Source: JARICQ01 sp964527205
GTDB taxonomy: Bacteria > Bacillota > Clostridia > Tissierellales > Tissierellaceae
Assembly (NCBI GenBank): GCA_964527205.1
Contig: CAZGQG010000004.1
Span: forward strand, 27,423 to 91,422
DNA length: 64,000 nucleotides
Direction of reading: 5' to 3'
Shown here: piece by piece, positions 33,475 through 42,241 of the stretch
Layout of the letters: every line of letters begins with the position of its first letter
Position numbering within the stretch: the stretch's first letter is position 1
Translations under genes and position numbers: made by a program
The notes under the pieces: model-generated
Databases searched by the model: none
Seen by the model: the letters and a program-made list of their open reading frames with translations, nothing else
Told to the model about the DNA's origin: nothing

Positions 33475-35211
33475 CTAAAGAAAGTTAAATCCATGTCCCA
33501 CAAGTTTTTTTGTGTATTCATGCCTAGGATCTGCAAAAATCTTTGATGAACTACCACTTTCTACAATCTCACCCTTAGACATTACATAGACCCTATCTGC
33601 AATCTTTCTAGCAACAGCCAGGTCATGGGTTATGTATAGCATGCTAAAACCCTTTTCATTTTGCAGTTTCTTTAGGAGCCTTAGAATATTGGCTTGGGTA
33701 GAGGGGTCTAGCATAGAGCTTATCTCATCAGCTATTAGGATTTTTGGTCTTACAATTAAACTTCTAGCTAGGGAAAGCCTTTGTCTCTGACCTCCGCTAA
33801 GAGTATAAGACTTTCTATTTAAAAAAATATCATCCTGGGGAAGTTGAAGCTCCCCTAGTATCCCTTTAATCTCATCTTCTAAGGATTCATAGGATGCTTT
33901 TTTTATTATCCTTAAGGGCTCAGCTATAACCTCCCTAATGCTTAGTTTTTCATTTATTGCAGAAAAAGGATCTTGAAAGACCATTTGTATGCCCTCTTCC
34001 ATACTTGTAAAATTATTTCCCTTAAGAAGCTTGTCTTCAAAACTTATCTCTCCCCTATCAGCCCTATCTATACCTGATAGGATGCTGGCAAGAGTAGTTT
34101 TACCGGAGCCTGATTCACCAATCAAGGCCACGACTTCTCCACTTTCTATATGAATATTGCAATCAATGCAAGCTTTAACAGATCTATTCTTAGATTTGTA
34201 GATCTTTGATATGTTTTTTCCTTTTAATATGGTAACTATACCCCCTCGGTGGCAGGCTACTTGTCTGTCCTTACCTATGTATTCCAGTTTAGGTTTTTCC
34301 CTGTCACATATGTCTATACTTTGAGTACATCTATTTTTAAAGGGACAGCCTTTATTTTCACAGTCTACACTTCCATCTGGAATCCCCCACATGTCTCCAA
34401 AAATATTAACTGAGGGAGAAGAATTTAATAGGCCCTTGCTATAGCTGTGCCTAGGGGACCTAAGTAAATCTTCTGTTCCACCCTTTTCCACTAGGGAGCC
34501 TGCGTACATAACACAGACCTTAGATGTAAGTTTTAGAACTGTATCTAATTCGTGGGATATAACTAGGAGGGCAAAGTTGTTTTCCTTATATAAGCTGGAT
34601 AGGAGTTCTATTATCTCAGCCTTTGAAACCATATCTAAGGCTGATGTAGGCTCATCTACAATGAGAAGTTCCGGCTCACAGGCCAAGGCCATGGCAATTA
34701 GGACTCTCTGTCTCATACCACCAGAGAGCTCATGGGGATAAGAGTAAAGCATGCCTAAGTCTAAATTCACCTTTGTAAGTAGTTCCTCAATTCTTTTCTC
34801 CCTTGCTTTTCCAGGCAAGCCTGTGTGCCTTACCAAGACCTCATCTATCTGCTCATGAATAGTTAGGAGAGGATTTAATATATCCAGGCTATTTTGAAAA
34901 ACTATAGCCATTTTTTTCCAGCGCAATCCTTCTAATTCTCTTTTTGTTAATTTATTAATATCCTTGTCCTTAAAATATATATTTCCACTTATATGGGCTG
35001 GACTTTTAATAAGACCCATTATAGCCATTGCCATAGAGGTTTTCCCGCTTCCTGACTCCCCTATTATGCCTAAGCTTTCTCCCTTATTTAAGGATAAACT
35101 TAGATTATTAAGGGCGGAGATCCTCTGATCTTCTAACTTGTATTCCAGTGAAAGATTTTCTATTTTTAATAATGAATTATCCATACAAGACACCCCTTTA
35201 TAGTTTTTCAT
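33475..35211 (-). CDS. Fused two-domain ATPase of an Opp/Dpp/Nik-type ABC transporter
   Basis: Two ABC domains in one chain. The first has Walker A GESGSGKTS near residue 56, LSGGMRQR and LLIVDEPTSALD, then the oligopeptide-family cysteine segment CPFKNRCTQSIDIC. The second (from about 330) has GESGSGKTT near 366, LSGGQRQR and ILIADEISSMLDPS. This is a DppD-DppF fusion. It energises uptake through the two permeases upstream, with which it overlaps by 14 bp. Substrate is not in the sequence; the cobalamin riboswitch at the head of the operon favours cobalt, a cobalt chelate or a corrinoid. Confidence 0.9.
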   Translation of the reverse strand: MKNYKGVSCMDNSLLKIENLSLEYKLEDQRISALNNLSLSLNKGESLGIIGESGSGKTSMAMAIMGLIKSPAHISGNIYFKDKDINKLTKRELEGLRWKKMAIVFQNSLDILNPLLTIHEQIDEVLVRHTGLPGKAREKRIEELLTKVNLDLGMLYSYPHELSGGMRQRVLIAMALACEPELLIVDEPTSALDMVSKAEIIELLSSLYKENNFALLVISHELDTVLKLTSKVCVMYAGSLVEKGGTEDLLRSPRHSYSKGLLNSSPSVNIFGDMWGIPDGSVDCENKGCPFKNRCTQSIDICDREKPKLEYIGKDRQVACHRGGIVTILKGKNISKIYKSKNRSVKACIDCNIHIESGEVVALIGESGSGKTTLASILSGIDRADRGEISFEDKLLKGNNFTSMEEGIQMVFQDPFSAINEKLSIREVIAEPLRIIKKASYESLEDEIKGILGELQLPQDDIFLNRKSYTLSGGQRQRLSLARSLIVRPKILIADEISSMLDPSTQANILRLLKKLQNEKGFSMLYITHDLAVARKIADRVYVMSKGEIVESGSSSKIFADPRHEYTKKLVGHGFNFL

Positions 35212-36034
35212 TGAAAATTCTTTCTAAATCTCTACTTATGGCAGAAATAGCAAGAATTAGTAACATAGTAACAAGCAATGGGGCCATTACCCACCATTTC
35301 CAGTAGTCTGTAAAATATATGCCCTTAAAATTAATTCCATGATTTAAAATCAATCCCCAACTTTTAGATGTGGGGTCTCCAAGACCTAGAAAAGATAGGC
35401 CTGCCTCTGCTACAATGGCCTTGCTGGTTATCCTTATAATGGTAATAGATAAGATAGGCATAATTTCTGGCAAGAAATGAGTCCTTAATAAATGAAAAAA
35501 ACCAGCCCCATAACTTTCAGCCATTTTAATATAGGACTCTTCCTTAATAGATATGATCTTAGACCTTATTATTCTAGCAGGAGAAGTCCAAGAAAAAAAG
35601 GCAAGAACCAAAACTATATTTCTAATGCTTGGATCAAAAAAAGCACCTAGCAATATCATCATAGGTAAATCAGGTAGGGCAATCATTATATCTACTAGCC
35701 TCATTATAAGCTTATCAATCAGGCCCCCATGGTAGCCAGCTAGGATACCTAGCAGCGCTCCACCTAGTCCTGCTAATAGGGAAGTAGAAAATCCAATAAT
35801 CACACTTATCCTAGCTCCATAAAAGATTTGAGCTAGGAGGTCAATACCCAGATCATCTGTACCTAGGAGATGTTCTCTACTAGGAGCCTCCAAAGCATTC
35901 CCTGAAGGTACTTTATGGGAATGTGTTGATAGGTAGGGTCCAAATACCCCTATGAATATAATTAAAAATACAAATATAATTCCTAGCCTAGCCCCTAGGG
36001 ATAATCTTTTGAAAGCCTCAATATATTTATTCAT
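35198..36034 (-). CDS. Opp/Nik-type ABC transporter permease, DppC-like
   Basis: Six hydrophobic segments. N-terminal LSLGARLGIIFVFLIIFIGVFGPYLS and the lead-in HLLGTDDLGIDLLAQIFYGARISVIIG are the DppC/NikC signature. The EAA loop is ESYGAGFFHLLRTHFLPEIMPIL. It sits back to back with the other permease (stop and start adjacent) and forms the heterodimeric channel with it. Length 278 aa is typical. Confidence 0.9.
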   Translation of the reverse strand: MNKYIEAFKRLSLGARLGIIFVFLIIFIGVFGPYLSTHSHKVPSGNALEAPSREHLLGTDDLGIDLLAQIFYGARISVIIGFSTSLLAGLGGALLGILAGYHGGLIDKLIMRLVDIMIALPDLPMMILLGAFFDPSIRNIVLVLAFFSWTSPARIIRSKIISIKEESYIKMAESYGAGFFHLLRTHFLPEIMPILSITIIRITSKAIVAEAGLSFLGLGDPTSKSWGLILNHGINFKGIYFTDYWKWWVMAPLLVTMLLILAISAISRDLERIFNEKL

Positions 36035-37006
36035 TTATCTCACCCTTGGGTCAATTTTTTTATAAAATAAATCTGCCAGTAAATTCATAGTTAAAACTAA
36101 AAAAGCAACAAATAAGAATATACCCTGAATCAATACATAATCCCGAACATTAACAGCCTCTCTCATAAGCCTTCCAAGACCAGGATAATTAAATACATTT
36201 TCTACTAAAATTGCCCCTCCCAATACCCCTCCTAGACTCATAAAGACCCTAGTAATAATAGGGAGGAGAGAGTTTTTTAGCCCATGTTTAAATATAATCC
36301 TTTTAGAACTTAGGCCCTTGGCCAGGGCTGTAGTCATATAGTCCTTTGACATTACACTTATCATACTATTTCTAGCCAATAAGTAGAAAGCTCCCACTTG
36401 AGTCAGTACAAGAGCTAGGCTAGGTAGAAGAGCATGGCGAAGAATATCTAAAAACTTATAAAAGCCATTTTTATAGTCCCCAAAGACTGTCATAGCACCA
36501 GAGAGAGGAAAAAAATCAAAGGGTGCTGCTAAAGTAAATAGCAAGAGTATGGCTATTAGAAAAGAAGGTATCTCAGACAATAAGATCATTATAGGATACA
36601 GGCTTCTGTCAATAATGGAATCCCTATACCAGGCAGACAAGCTACCCAGTATGGATCCTAGGACTGCACTGATAAGCAAGGATCCAAGACTTATAAGCAG
36701 GGTCCATCTAGCCCTTTGTAAAACTAGACTTCTTACACTGGCATTGTAATAAATACTATATCCTAGATCTCCCTTAGCCAATTTCATAAGATAATCCTTG
36801 TATTGTTCCCCTAGGCCCTTATCCATTCCATAGTACTTCTTATACTCTATTATTTGCTCTTCACTATAGTTTTGATGGACCCCTCCCTCTTCAGCTGATA
36901 AAAAAGTAAAAGGATCCCCAGGCATTAGCCTGGGAAGAAAAAAATTTAAAGTTATTATTATATAAAATATTATTAAATATTCTAAGAGTTTCTTCGAAAA
37001 ACTCAT
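36035..37006 (-). CDS. Opp/Nik-type ABC transporter permease, DppB-like
   Basis: 323 aa with six hydrophobic segments. LEYLIIFYIIITLNFFLPRLMPGDPF is the DppB N-terminal signature. ALAKGLSSKRIIFKHGLKNSLLPIITR is the EAA loop and LGGAILVENVFNYPGLGRLMREAV the conserved periplasmic-side motif. It starts 8 bp after the frameshifted binding-protein gene. Confidence 0.9.
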   Translation of the reverse strand: MSFSKKLLEYLIIFYIIITLNFFLPRLMPGDPFTFLSAEEGGVHQNYSEEQIIEYKKYYGMDKGLGEQYKDYLMKLAKGDLGYSIYYNASVRSLVLQRARWTLLISLGSLLISAVLGSILGSLSAWYRDSIIDRSLYPIMILLSEIPSFLIAILLLFTLAAPFDFFPLSGAMTVFGDYKNGFYKFLDILRHALLPSLALVLTQVGAFYLLARNSMISVMSKDYMTTALAKGLSSKRIIFKHGLKNSLLPIITRVFMSLGGVLGGAILVENVFNYPGLGRLMREAVNVRDYVLIQGIFLFVAFLVLTMNLLADLFYKKIDPRVR

Positions 37007-37014
37007 ATGACCAC

Positions 37015-38582
37015 CTATTCCATTTCTACATATGATATTTTGTTGTGTGTTACATTATGATGATCAAAGACATGAGTCCAACCATCATATTTTTCAGGCC
37101 TGTAAAGAGTATAGCCACTGGTATTGTAAAGAGTAAGCATAGGCATTTCTTCAGCTATTATCTCTTGTAGCTTAAATATAAGCTCTTTTCTCTCCTCTGG
37201 ATTTACAGCTGACAACTGCTCCCTGGATACTTGGTCAATTTCAGGATTCACATAGCCTGGTATTTGATTGAATTCAGAGTTGTATAGTTCCCTAAGTGTA
37301 TCAGGATCATTACCCCAACCTCCATTACCAGTTAGTGCCAGTTCATAATCAGAATTTTTTATAGCCCCATCCCTGGTTTTTGTATCTAGACTGGTTATAT
37401 TAAGCTTGATACCTATTTTTTCAAAGTTAATCTTTATAAGTTCTCCAATTCTAAGTTCTTCATTGGAATTTCCTATTAGTAAGGAAAATTCATATTCTTC
37501 TCCTCCTAGGAGCTCCCTTGCTTTTTCCAAATCAAAGTCATATTCCTTTACCCCTTCATTATAGAAGGAATGCTCTAAGGGCAAGTATCCTGGACTAGCT
37601 ATTTTACCAGCTCCCCTTCCTACCTTTTCTATTAATTCTTCCCTATCAATGCCATAGGCCATGGCCTGTCTAAGCTCCTTATCCTTAAGCTCTTCTCTAT
37701 TTTCCATATTAAAAAGGATCTTATAACCCCAAAATCCAGGATTTTCTATTAGCTTATAGCTGGGGTATCCTCATATCTAGACAATAAATCAGGATTAATA
37801 TCAGTAATATCTATATCTCCATTCTCAAAGGCCAGAATAGAATCACTTACAGGAATAAATCGAATTTTATCTGCTGCAGGCCTATAGCCCCAGTAATCTT
37901 CAAATACCTCAAATTCATAGGCTCCCTGCTCTTTCTTATAATCTACTAATCTATAGGGACCAGAGCCTATAACCGCTTCTGGACCATCAAATTTTATAGG
38001 ATCATCTACATCTTCCCAGATATGCTTAGGTATAATAGGTATCTTGCCAAAGCGTCCTAAAAGAGTTGCATCAGGAGCTTCTACCTGGATATGAATAGTA
38101 TGATCATCTATTAAGTTTATTTCTTCTATGTAATCCCTTTGGCTTCTGGCTAGGTCGTCCCTAACAGGTGGATGCTCCTTATAATAATCAAAGGAAAATC
38201 TTACATCCTCTGCTGTCATTTCTTCTCCATCCTGCCATTTTACCCCTTCTCTTATTTTAAAGATATAGGATTTTCCTTCTTCATCTATCTCCCAGCTTTC
38301 TGCTAAAAAAGGGATCAAGCCTTCTTCCCCTCTTTCTAAAAGGCTATCAAATATCAGTCTCATCTTATAATAACCAGGACCTCTAGTATAGTGAACAAAG
38401 GGACTAAGGTAACCCCAATCTCCACCTTGTAAATTTAATATAAGAGAATCTTCTACTATTTTATTGTCTTCCAAAACCAGATCCTTATCCTTTTTTAAAC
38501 TATCCCCTTCTTCACCCCTACAAGAAATTAAAAATATAACACTTATAAATATCATGCTAAGCTTTACCAATCTTTTTTTCAT
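37015..38582 (-). pseudogene. Family 5 substrate-binding lipoprotein, one-base frameshift
   Basis: The N-terminal frame begins with a lipoprotein signal (lipobox FLISC) and continues LNLQGGDWGYLSPFVHYTRG, then AESWEIDEEGKSYIFKIREGVKWQDG, the SBP-bac-5 hallmark. It stops after SRYEDTPAIS. Shifting one base at the CCCC run (37762-37765) continues the fold as SYKLIENPGFWGYKILFNMENREELKDKELRQAMAYG to a normal end at 37015. The joined length (about 520 aa) is normal for DppA/NikA. So one indel separates a full gene from this state. It may be a real inactivation, programmed slippage or a sequencing error. Confidence 0.82.
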
Positions 38583-38620
38583 ATTAAACCCCTCTTTCTA
38601 TAAATCAGATTTTGCTAAAC

Positions 38621-39037
38621 TTATCTGTCTTCCTTAGGATTTAAAGCTTCAACATAGGGTTTAATATCTAGTACAGGAGTACCATCCAACATATCTACTC
38701 CTTCAAATTCTATATTATTTCCATCTATTCTTGTAAACTTTACAATTGATTGACCAATCCCATTCGGTCTGTTAGGAGATCTAGTGGCAAATACTCCTCT
38801 AATCTCATCTCTTCCATGGGGCTTTAGCTTGAGAGGCACATCCTTTTTTGATTTATGAAAGTGAAAAAGTACCACTCCATAGCTTCCTTCTTCAATTCCA
38901 TCAATCCCATCTAAATACTTAGGTAGGATTTCAATTACTGCCTTCTTATCCTTATTTAAAACACTTTGCCTAGGTAAGTCCTTCCTATCCTTTACTCCTG
39001 ATTTAATATAGCCTATTGATTCCATTCTTATATCCAT
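38621..39037 (-). CDS. TrmO/TsaA-like protein (SAM-dependent tRNA methyltransferase family)
   Basis: 139 aa from the ATG at 39035-39037, which has AGGAGAG upstream. A longer frame to 39154 runs through the riboswitch terminator and is rejected. Family motifs are SIGYIKSGV at the start, YGVVLFHFHKS, RGVFATRSPNRPNGIGQSIVKF (conserved SPxRPNxIG) and GVDMLDGTPVLDIKPYVE. TrmO methylates t6A37 of tRNA in E. coli; short archaeal and clostridial members often lie near metal or cofactor transport genes. It is the first gene after the cobalamin riboswitch, 38 bp before the binding-protein gene. Confidence 0.85.
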   Translation of the reverse strand: MDIRMESIGYIKSGVKDRKDLPRQSVLNKDKKAVIEILPKYLDGIDGIEEGSYGVVLFHFHKSKKDVPLKLKPHGRDEIRGVFATRSPNRPNGIGQSIVKFTRIDGNNIEFEGVDMLDGTPVLDIKPYVEALNPKEDR

Positions 39038-39084
39038 TTCATCTCTCCTATACTTTATTTTTAAAATACAAATACTAGCTAAAT

Positions 39085-39112
39085 AAAAAACCCAAACCTT
39101 GAAGTTTGGGCT
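39085..39112 (-). terminator. Terminator of the cobalamin riboswitch expression platform
   Basis: On the minus strand AGCCCAAAC-TTCAA-GGTTTGGGTTTTTT, between the aptamer and the TrmO gene. A second small stem (CCTTC...GGAAGG) near 39172-39196 may form part of the switch. Confidence 0.85.
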
Positions 39113-39202
39113 AGAATTAACAAATAGTATAGACAAAAATATACAAGTGGACAAAGCACTATAATGTTAAGCTTCCTTCCCTCCGAAGGTTCTACTATAT
39201 AT

Positions 39203-39352
39203 CTACTCTAGGCAGGTCTCCTGACTTATGATATTTTCTATCAACACCTTCCCAGATAAAATCCAGTGGTTTCTGTTGACCCTAAATCACTTACAGTAGC
39301 GGGGGCTGTATAGGACTTTAACCTATTTCCCTTTTAATAAAACCTAGAATAG
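39203..39352 (-). promoter_or_regulatory. Cobalamin (B12) riboswitch aptamer
   Basis: Reading the minus strand: AAAAGGGAA, then GTCCTATACAGCCCCCGCTACTGTAAG (the GCCACTGT-type core), ACCACTGG, TGGGAAGGTG and AGTCAGGAGACCTGCC (B12 box). P1 arms are CTATTCTAGG (39343-39352) and CCTAGAGTAG (39203-39212). A terminator lies 90 nt downstream, then the TrmO gene and the Opp/Nik transporter, so adenosylcobalamin should switch this operon off. Confidence 0.96.
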
Positions 39353-39381
39353 TCTTATTTAGTTATCATATGTATAATATC

Positions 39382-39405
39382 ATATTGTTATATTTAATAC
39401 AATAT
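39382..39405. promoter_or_regulatory. Inverted repeat in the promoter region of the EEP-family gene
   Basis: ATATTGT-N10-ACAATAT lies about 75 bp upstream of the EEP gene and 30 bp from the 5' end of the opposite-strand riboswitch. It may be an operator; there is no direct evidence of a binding protein. Confidence 0.35.
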
Positions 39406-39478
39406 AATCTATCTCTTATTTCTTTCAGGACAAGAATCCTAGCCTATGCTATAATGGAAGAAAATAGGAGGTGCTTTA

Positions 39479-40561
39479 ATGGAGAAAAAGATATTCTCTG
39501 GAAAAAGTATAATAAAAGGAATTTTCTACATAATAGGATTTCTTGTCTTATTACTAGTGCTTCTGGTCTTATATCTCACTATTACAGAATACAAGCCAGA
39601 TGAGATTACCAGCCTGGTCATTGACTATGCAGATATAAATGAAGTCCCAAGAGAAACTAGCTTTAAGGCAGTAAGCTTTAATCTAGGCTACGGAGCCCTA
39701 GGTGAGGAAGAAGATTTCTTTATGGATGGAGGAAAGAAGGTCTTTCCAGATAGCATAGAAGTGGTAGAAAAAAATCTGGAGGGAATTGCCCATGTCCTAA
39801 AGGATATTGATGCGGATTTCCATTTGCTTCAGGAAGTTGATAAGGACTCTAAGAGAAGCTTTTCCATAGATCAACAAGAATACTTAGAAGATCAGGTCCT
39901 AGGAAAACCAAGCTTTTATGCAGAAAACTATAAGGTTAAATTTGTTCCCATACCCTTCCCACCAATGGGAAAGGTTGATTCAGGCCTAGTAACCAGTGCT
40001 AGGTACAATATATTAGAGGCGGATAGGATAAGTTTATTTGTTCCCTTTAAATGGCCTGTTAGGATAGCCAATCTCAAACGTAGCTTGCTGGTGACCAAAA
40101 TGCCAGTGGAGGATACTGAAAAGGACCTAGTCCTTGTAAACCTTCATCTAGAGGCCTATGACGACTCAGGTGGCCGAGAAGAGCAGACCAGGGAACTCTT
40201 GGAGCTAATGGAGGAGGAAGTGGCCAAGGGAAATTATGTAATAGCTGGAGGAGACTTTAACCAGTCCTTCTTCCCCTTAGAAGATCTACCCTACGAAGCC
40301 ACAGAAGACCAGTGGGAGCCAGGACTCTTAGACCTGGATTTATTTTCAGATGATTTCCATGTTTTAAGAGATGAAAATATGACTCCAACCTGCCGCTCCA
40401 ACCACATAGCCCACACTGAATACCAGGGCAGAAAGTATTATTACTATATTGATGGCTTTATTGTATCGGATAATATTAATGTAGAAAGCTTAGAGGTGTA
40501 TGATCAAGACTTCCAGTTCTCAGATCATAATCCAGTAGTTCTGAATTTCTCATTGAAATAG
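39479..40561 (+). CDS. Membrane-anchored endonuclease/exonuclease/phosphatase (EEP) family protein
   Basis: One N-terminal transmembrane helix (about 11-33) anchors a catalytic EEP domain. Motifs: FKAVSFNLGYGA (Asn), LLQEVDKDSKRS (catalytic Glu-Asp), LVNLHLEAYDD, AGGDFNQS (GDFN) and SDHNPVVLNF (terminal SDH). The family cleaves phosphodiesters in nucleic acids, inositol phosphates or sphingolipids. The outward orientation suggests an extracellular substrate. RBS AGGAGGTG. The gene stands alone on the plus strand. Confidence 0.87.
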   Translation: MEKKIFSGKSIIKGIFYIIGFLVLLLVLLVLYLTITEYKPDEITSLVIDYADINEVPRETSFKAVSFNLGYGALGEEEDFFMDGGKKVFPDSIEVVEKNLEGIAHVLKDIDADFHLLQEVDKDSKRSFSIDQQEYLEDQVLGKPSFYAENYKVKFVPIPFPPMGKVDSGLVTSARYNILEADRISLFVPFKWPVRIANLKRSLLVTKMPVEDTEKDLVLVNLHLEAYDDSGGREEQTRELLELMEEEVAKGNYVIAGGDFNQSFFPLEDLPYEATEDQWEPGLLDLDLFSDDFHVLRDENMTPTCRSNHIAHTEYQGRKYYYYIDGFIVSDNINVESLEVYDQDFQFSDHNPVVLNFSLK

Positions 40562-40600
40562 GATTTATTGGTCCTAGAGTAAAATAATCTTAAAAATAGA

Positions 40601-40644
40601 AAAAGAGCTAGAATTTGCCTAGGCATTTTCTAGCTCTTTATTCT
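40601..40644 (+). terminator. Terminator, shared by converging genes
   Basis: AAAGAGCTAGAA-loop-TTTCTAGCTCTTTATTCTTT after the EEP gene. The arms are A/T-flanked on both sides, so it may also end heliorhodopsin transcripts from the other strand. Confidence 0.82.
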
Positions 40645-40674
40645 TTGATTTAAAAACAGTCCATCAAGATTAAT

Positions 40675-41454
40675 TTATGGCTGCATGGCTCCAAACAGAA
40701 CCAACCAAGCCAGGGCTGATTTAGCCACTAGGCTTAGAATAATATAAACTCTTTCACCATAAAGATAATCCTTCCATTTCCCAACTTCCTTGTATTGTAG
40801 GATCATATTGATTGGGAAGGTGTTAAATGCTATAAAGTAAACAACAACTATAGCCCATACAAACCAAGGTACCTCTCCAAAATTACCTGTTGCAAACATG
40901 TACATTGCAATGGCAATCCAAGGGGCAATCCCTGCTATTGAACCCCATATAAAGGGACCCCAATTAACATCTTCTTTCTTACGCTGAGAATTCAATTGTT
41001 CCATAACTAATCCAAATAAGTTCATTGTAGCATTAACAAAGAAAATAAGGGTTAATGAAGCAATATCATAAATACCAAATAGGGTTGCAATTAGAACAAT
41101 CATAATTGATGAACTAAGAGCATATTCAAACCATCTGAATTTGTTGATACCAAGCCTTAAGTCTGCAAAATATTTGTCGCTCATAATATATACAATACCG
41201 TGGGCTAGGGCAGAAATAAGTAAAAATGAAGCCACCATAATTCCAAAGGGCAATTGGAACAATTCCTTACTTGCAGTAACCAGTCCCTGGACCTGAGGAT
41301 CATACTTCAAGAAATTTTGTGTAATCATAGGCTGGAATTCTGCAATCTTTTGAATTACACTAGTTGCCAGAAATATCATTGCTATACCCTGTATAAGGTG
41401 TAGAGTCCCCATAATCAAGTTAAATCTCTTCAGTTTTTCTAATCTTTCTTCCAT
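40675..41454 (-). CDS. Heliorhodopsin
   Basis: 259 aa, seven hydrophobic helices. The helix-3 signature RWFEYALSSS gives Glu110, matching the Schiff-base counterion Glu107 of heliorhodopsin 48C12. Helix 7 VYIILSLVAKSALAWLVLF carries Lys245, matching the retinal lysine Lys241. His19 and His85 match the conserved His23 and His80. NLFGLVMEQLN, PWFVWAI and GKWKDYLYGERVYI are also family hallmarks. Heliorhodopsins are inverted relative to type 1 rhodopsins, do not pump ions in most cases and have unknown physiological roles. The RBS is AAGGAGATG. A terminator separates it from the DsbA-like gene. No retinal biosynthesis gene is in the window. Confidence 0.95.
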   Translation of the reverse strand: MEERLEKLKRFNLIMGTLHLIQGIAMIFLATSVIQKIAEFQPMITQNFLKYDPQVQGLVTASKELFQLPFGIMVASFLLISALAHGIVYIMSDKYFADLRLGINKFRWFEYALSSSIMIVLIATLFGIYDIASLTLIFFVNATMNLFGLVMEQLNSQRKKEDVNWGPFIWGSIAGIAPWIAIAMYMFATGNFGEVPWFVWAIVVVYFIAFNTFPINMILQYKEVGKWKDYLYGERVYIILSLVAKSALAWLVLFGAMQP

Positions 41455-41520
41455 AAAATCATCTCCTTACAGGGTCTTTACCCTGATTCAACTTATAATA
41501 TCCTCTTTAGAAAATATAAA

Positions 41521-41551
41521 TAAAAAGAAGAGCTATAATAAAGCTCCTCTA
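41521..41551 (-). terminator. Terminator of the DsbA-like gene
   Basis: On the minus strand GAGGAGCT-TTATT-ATAGCTCTTC then TTTTTATTT, overlapping the stop of the DsbA-like gene. Confidence 0.65.
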
Positions 41552-42184
41552 GAGTTGTTTCTCTTCTTCCATAATTCTGTGAAGCATCTCTTCTATCTTA
41601 TCTAAGGGTTGAGCCCCTCCTATTAAATATTTCCCCTCTACTAAAAGAGCAGGTACACTGGATATTCCGTAGGCTCTGGCTAGATCAAGCTCCCTGTTAA
41701 CTGCTTCTAGTGACTCAGGACTATTAAAGGCCTTCTCCCACTTTTCCAGGTCTATGCCTGTTTGTGAAACAATATCCTTTATAATCTCTGGATTTCCTAT
41801 GTTTTTATTATCCATAAATAATGCCTCTTGCAAAGCATCAAATACCTCCCAAGCCATATCATCCCCAGCAACTTCTTCCCCAGCCTTAACTGCACGTAAA
41901 GGAAGGATTGACATGGGAAATAAAAAGTCCTTTTCTTTCATTCCTTCAATATTAAACCTATTAAGATCATCATTTATATTTGCCTGTTCCCAATGACTTA
42001 AAATCTCCCCCTTTGCCCCTTCCCTACTTCCAAACATCTTGTCAAAGGCTTCTAGCTCTGGAACTAAGGCAAAGGATCTATGGATAATTTCAAGTTCAGG
42101 CATCCTTTCCTTAAGCTTTCTCATCCTATAGGACATAGGAAAGCAAAAGCTACATATTACATCATGAAAAAATTCTATTCTCAT
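41549..42184 (-). CDS. DsbA-family (FrnE-like) thioredoxin-fold oxidoreductase
   Basis: A thioredoxin-fold protein with a CxxC active site, Cys11-Ser-Phe-Cys14 (HDVICSFCFPMS), and the C-terminal cis-proline region YGISSVPALLVEGKYLIGGAQP. An all-helical insertion lies between. This is the FrnE/DsbA-FrnE type, cytosolic because no signal peptide is present. The family does dithiol-disulfide exchange or related isomerase chemistry. RBS AGGAGG. It ends just upstream of the heliorhodopsin gene but is separated by a terminator. Confidence 0.88.
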   Translation of the reverse strand: MRIEFFHDVICSFCFPMSYRMRKLKERMPELEIIHRSFALVPELEAFDKMFGSREGAKGEILSHWEQANINDDLNRFNIEGMKEKDFLFPMSILPLRAVKAGEEVAGDDMAWEVFDALQEALFMDNKNIGNPEIIKDIVSQTGIDLEKWEKAFNSPESLEAVNRELDLARAYGISSVPALLVEGKYLIGGAQPLDKIEEMLHRIMEEEKQL

Positions 42185-42241
42185 ATAATTTCCTCCTATC
42201 TTTTGTTCATTATATACCTCAATAGCTTTCTTATAATCTAT

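Noticed and set aside
39038..39154. 39-residue N-terminal extension of the TrmO-like protein
   Set aside because: It is translated from the riboswitch terminator and leader region. The ribosome site AGGAGAG and the family alignment start at 39037.
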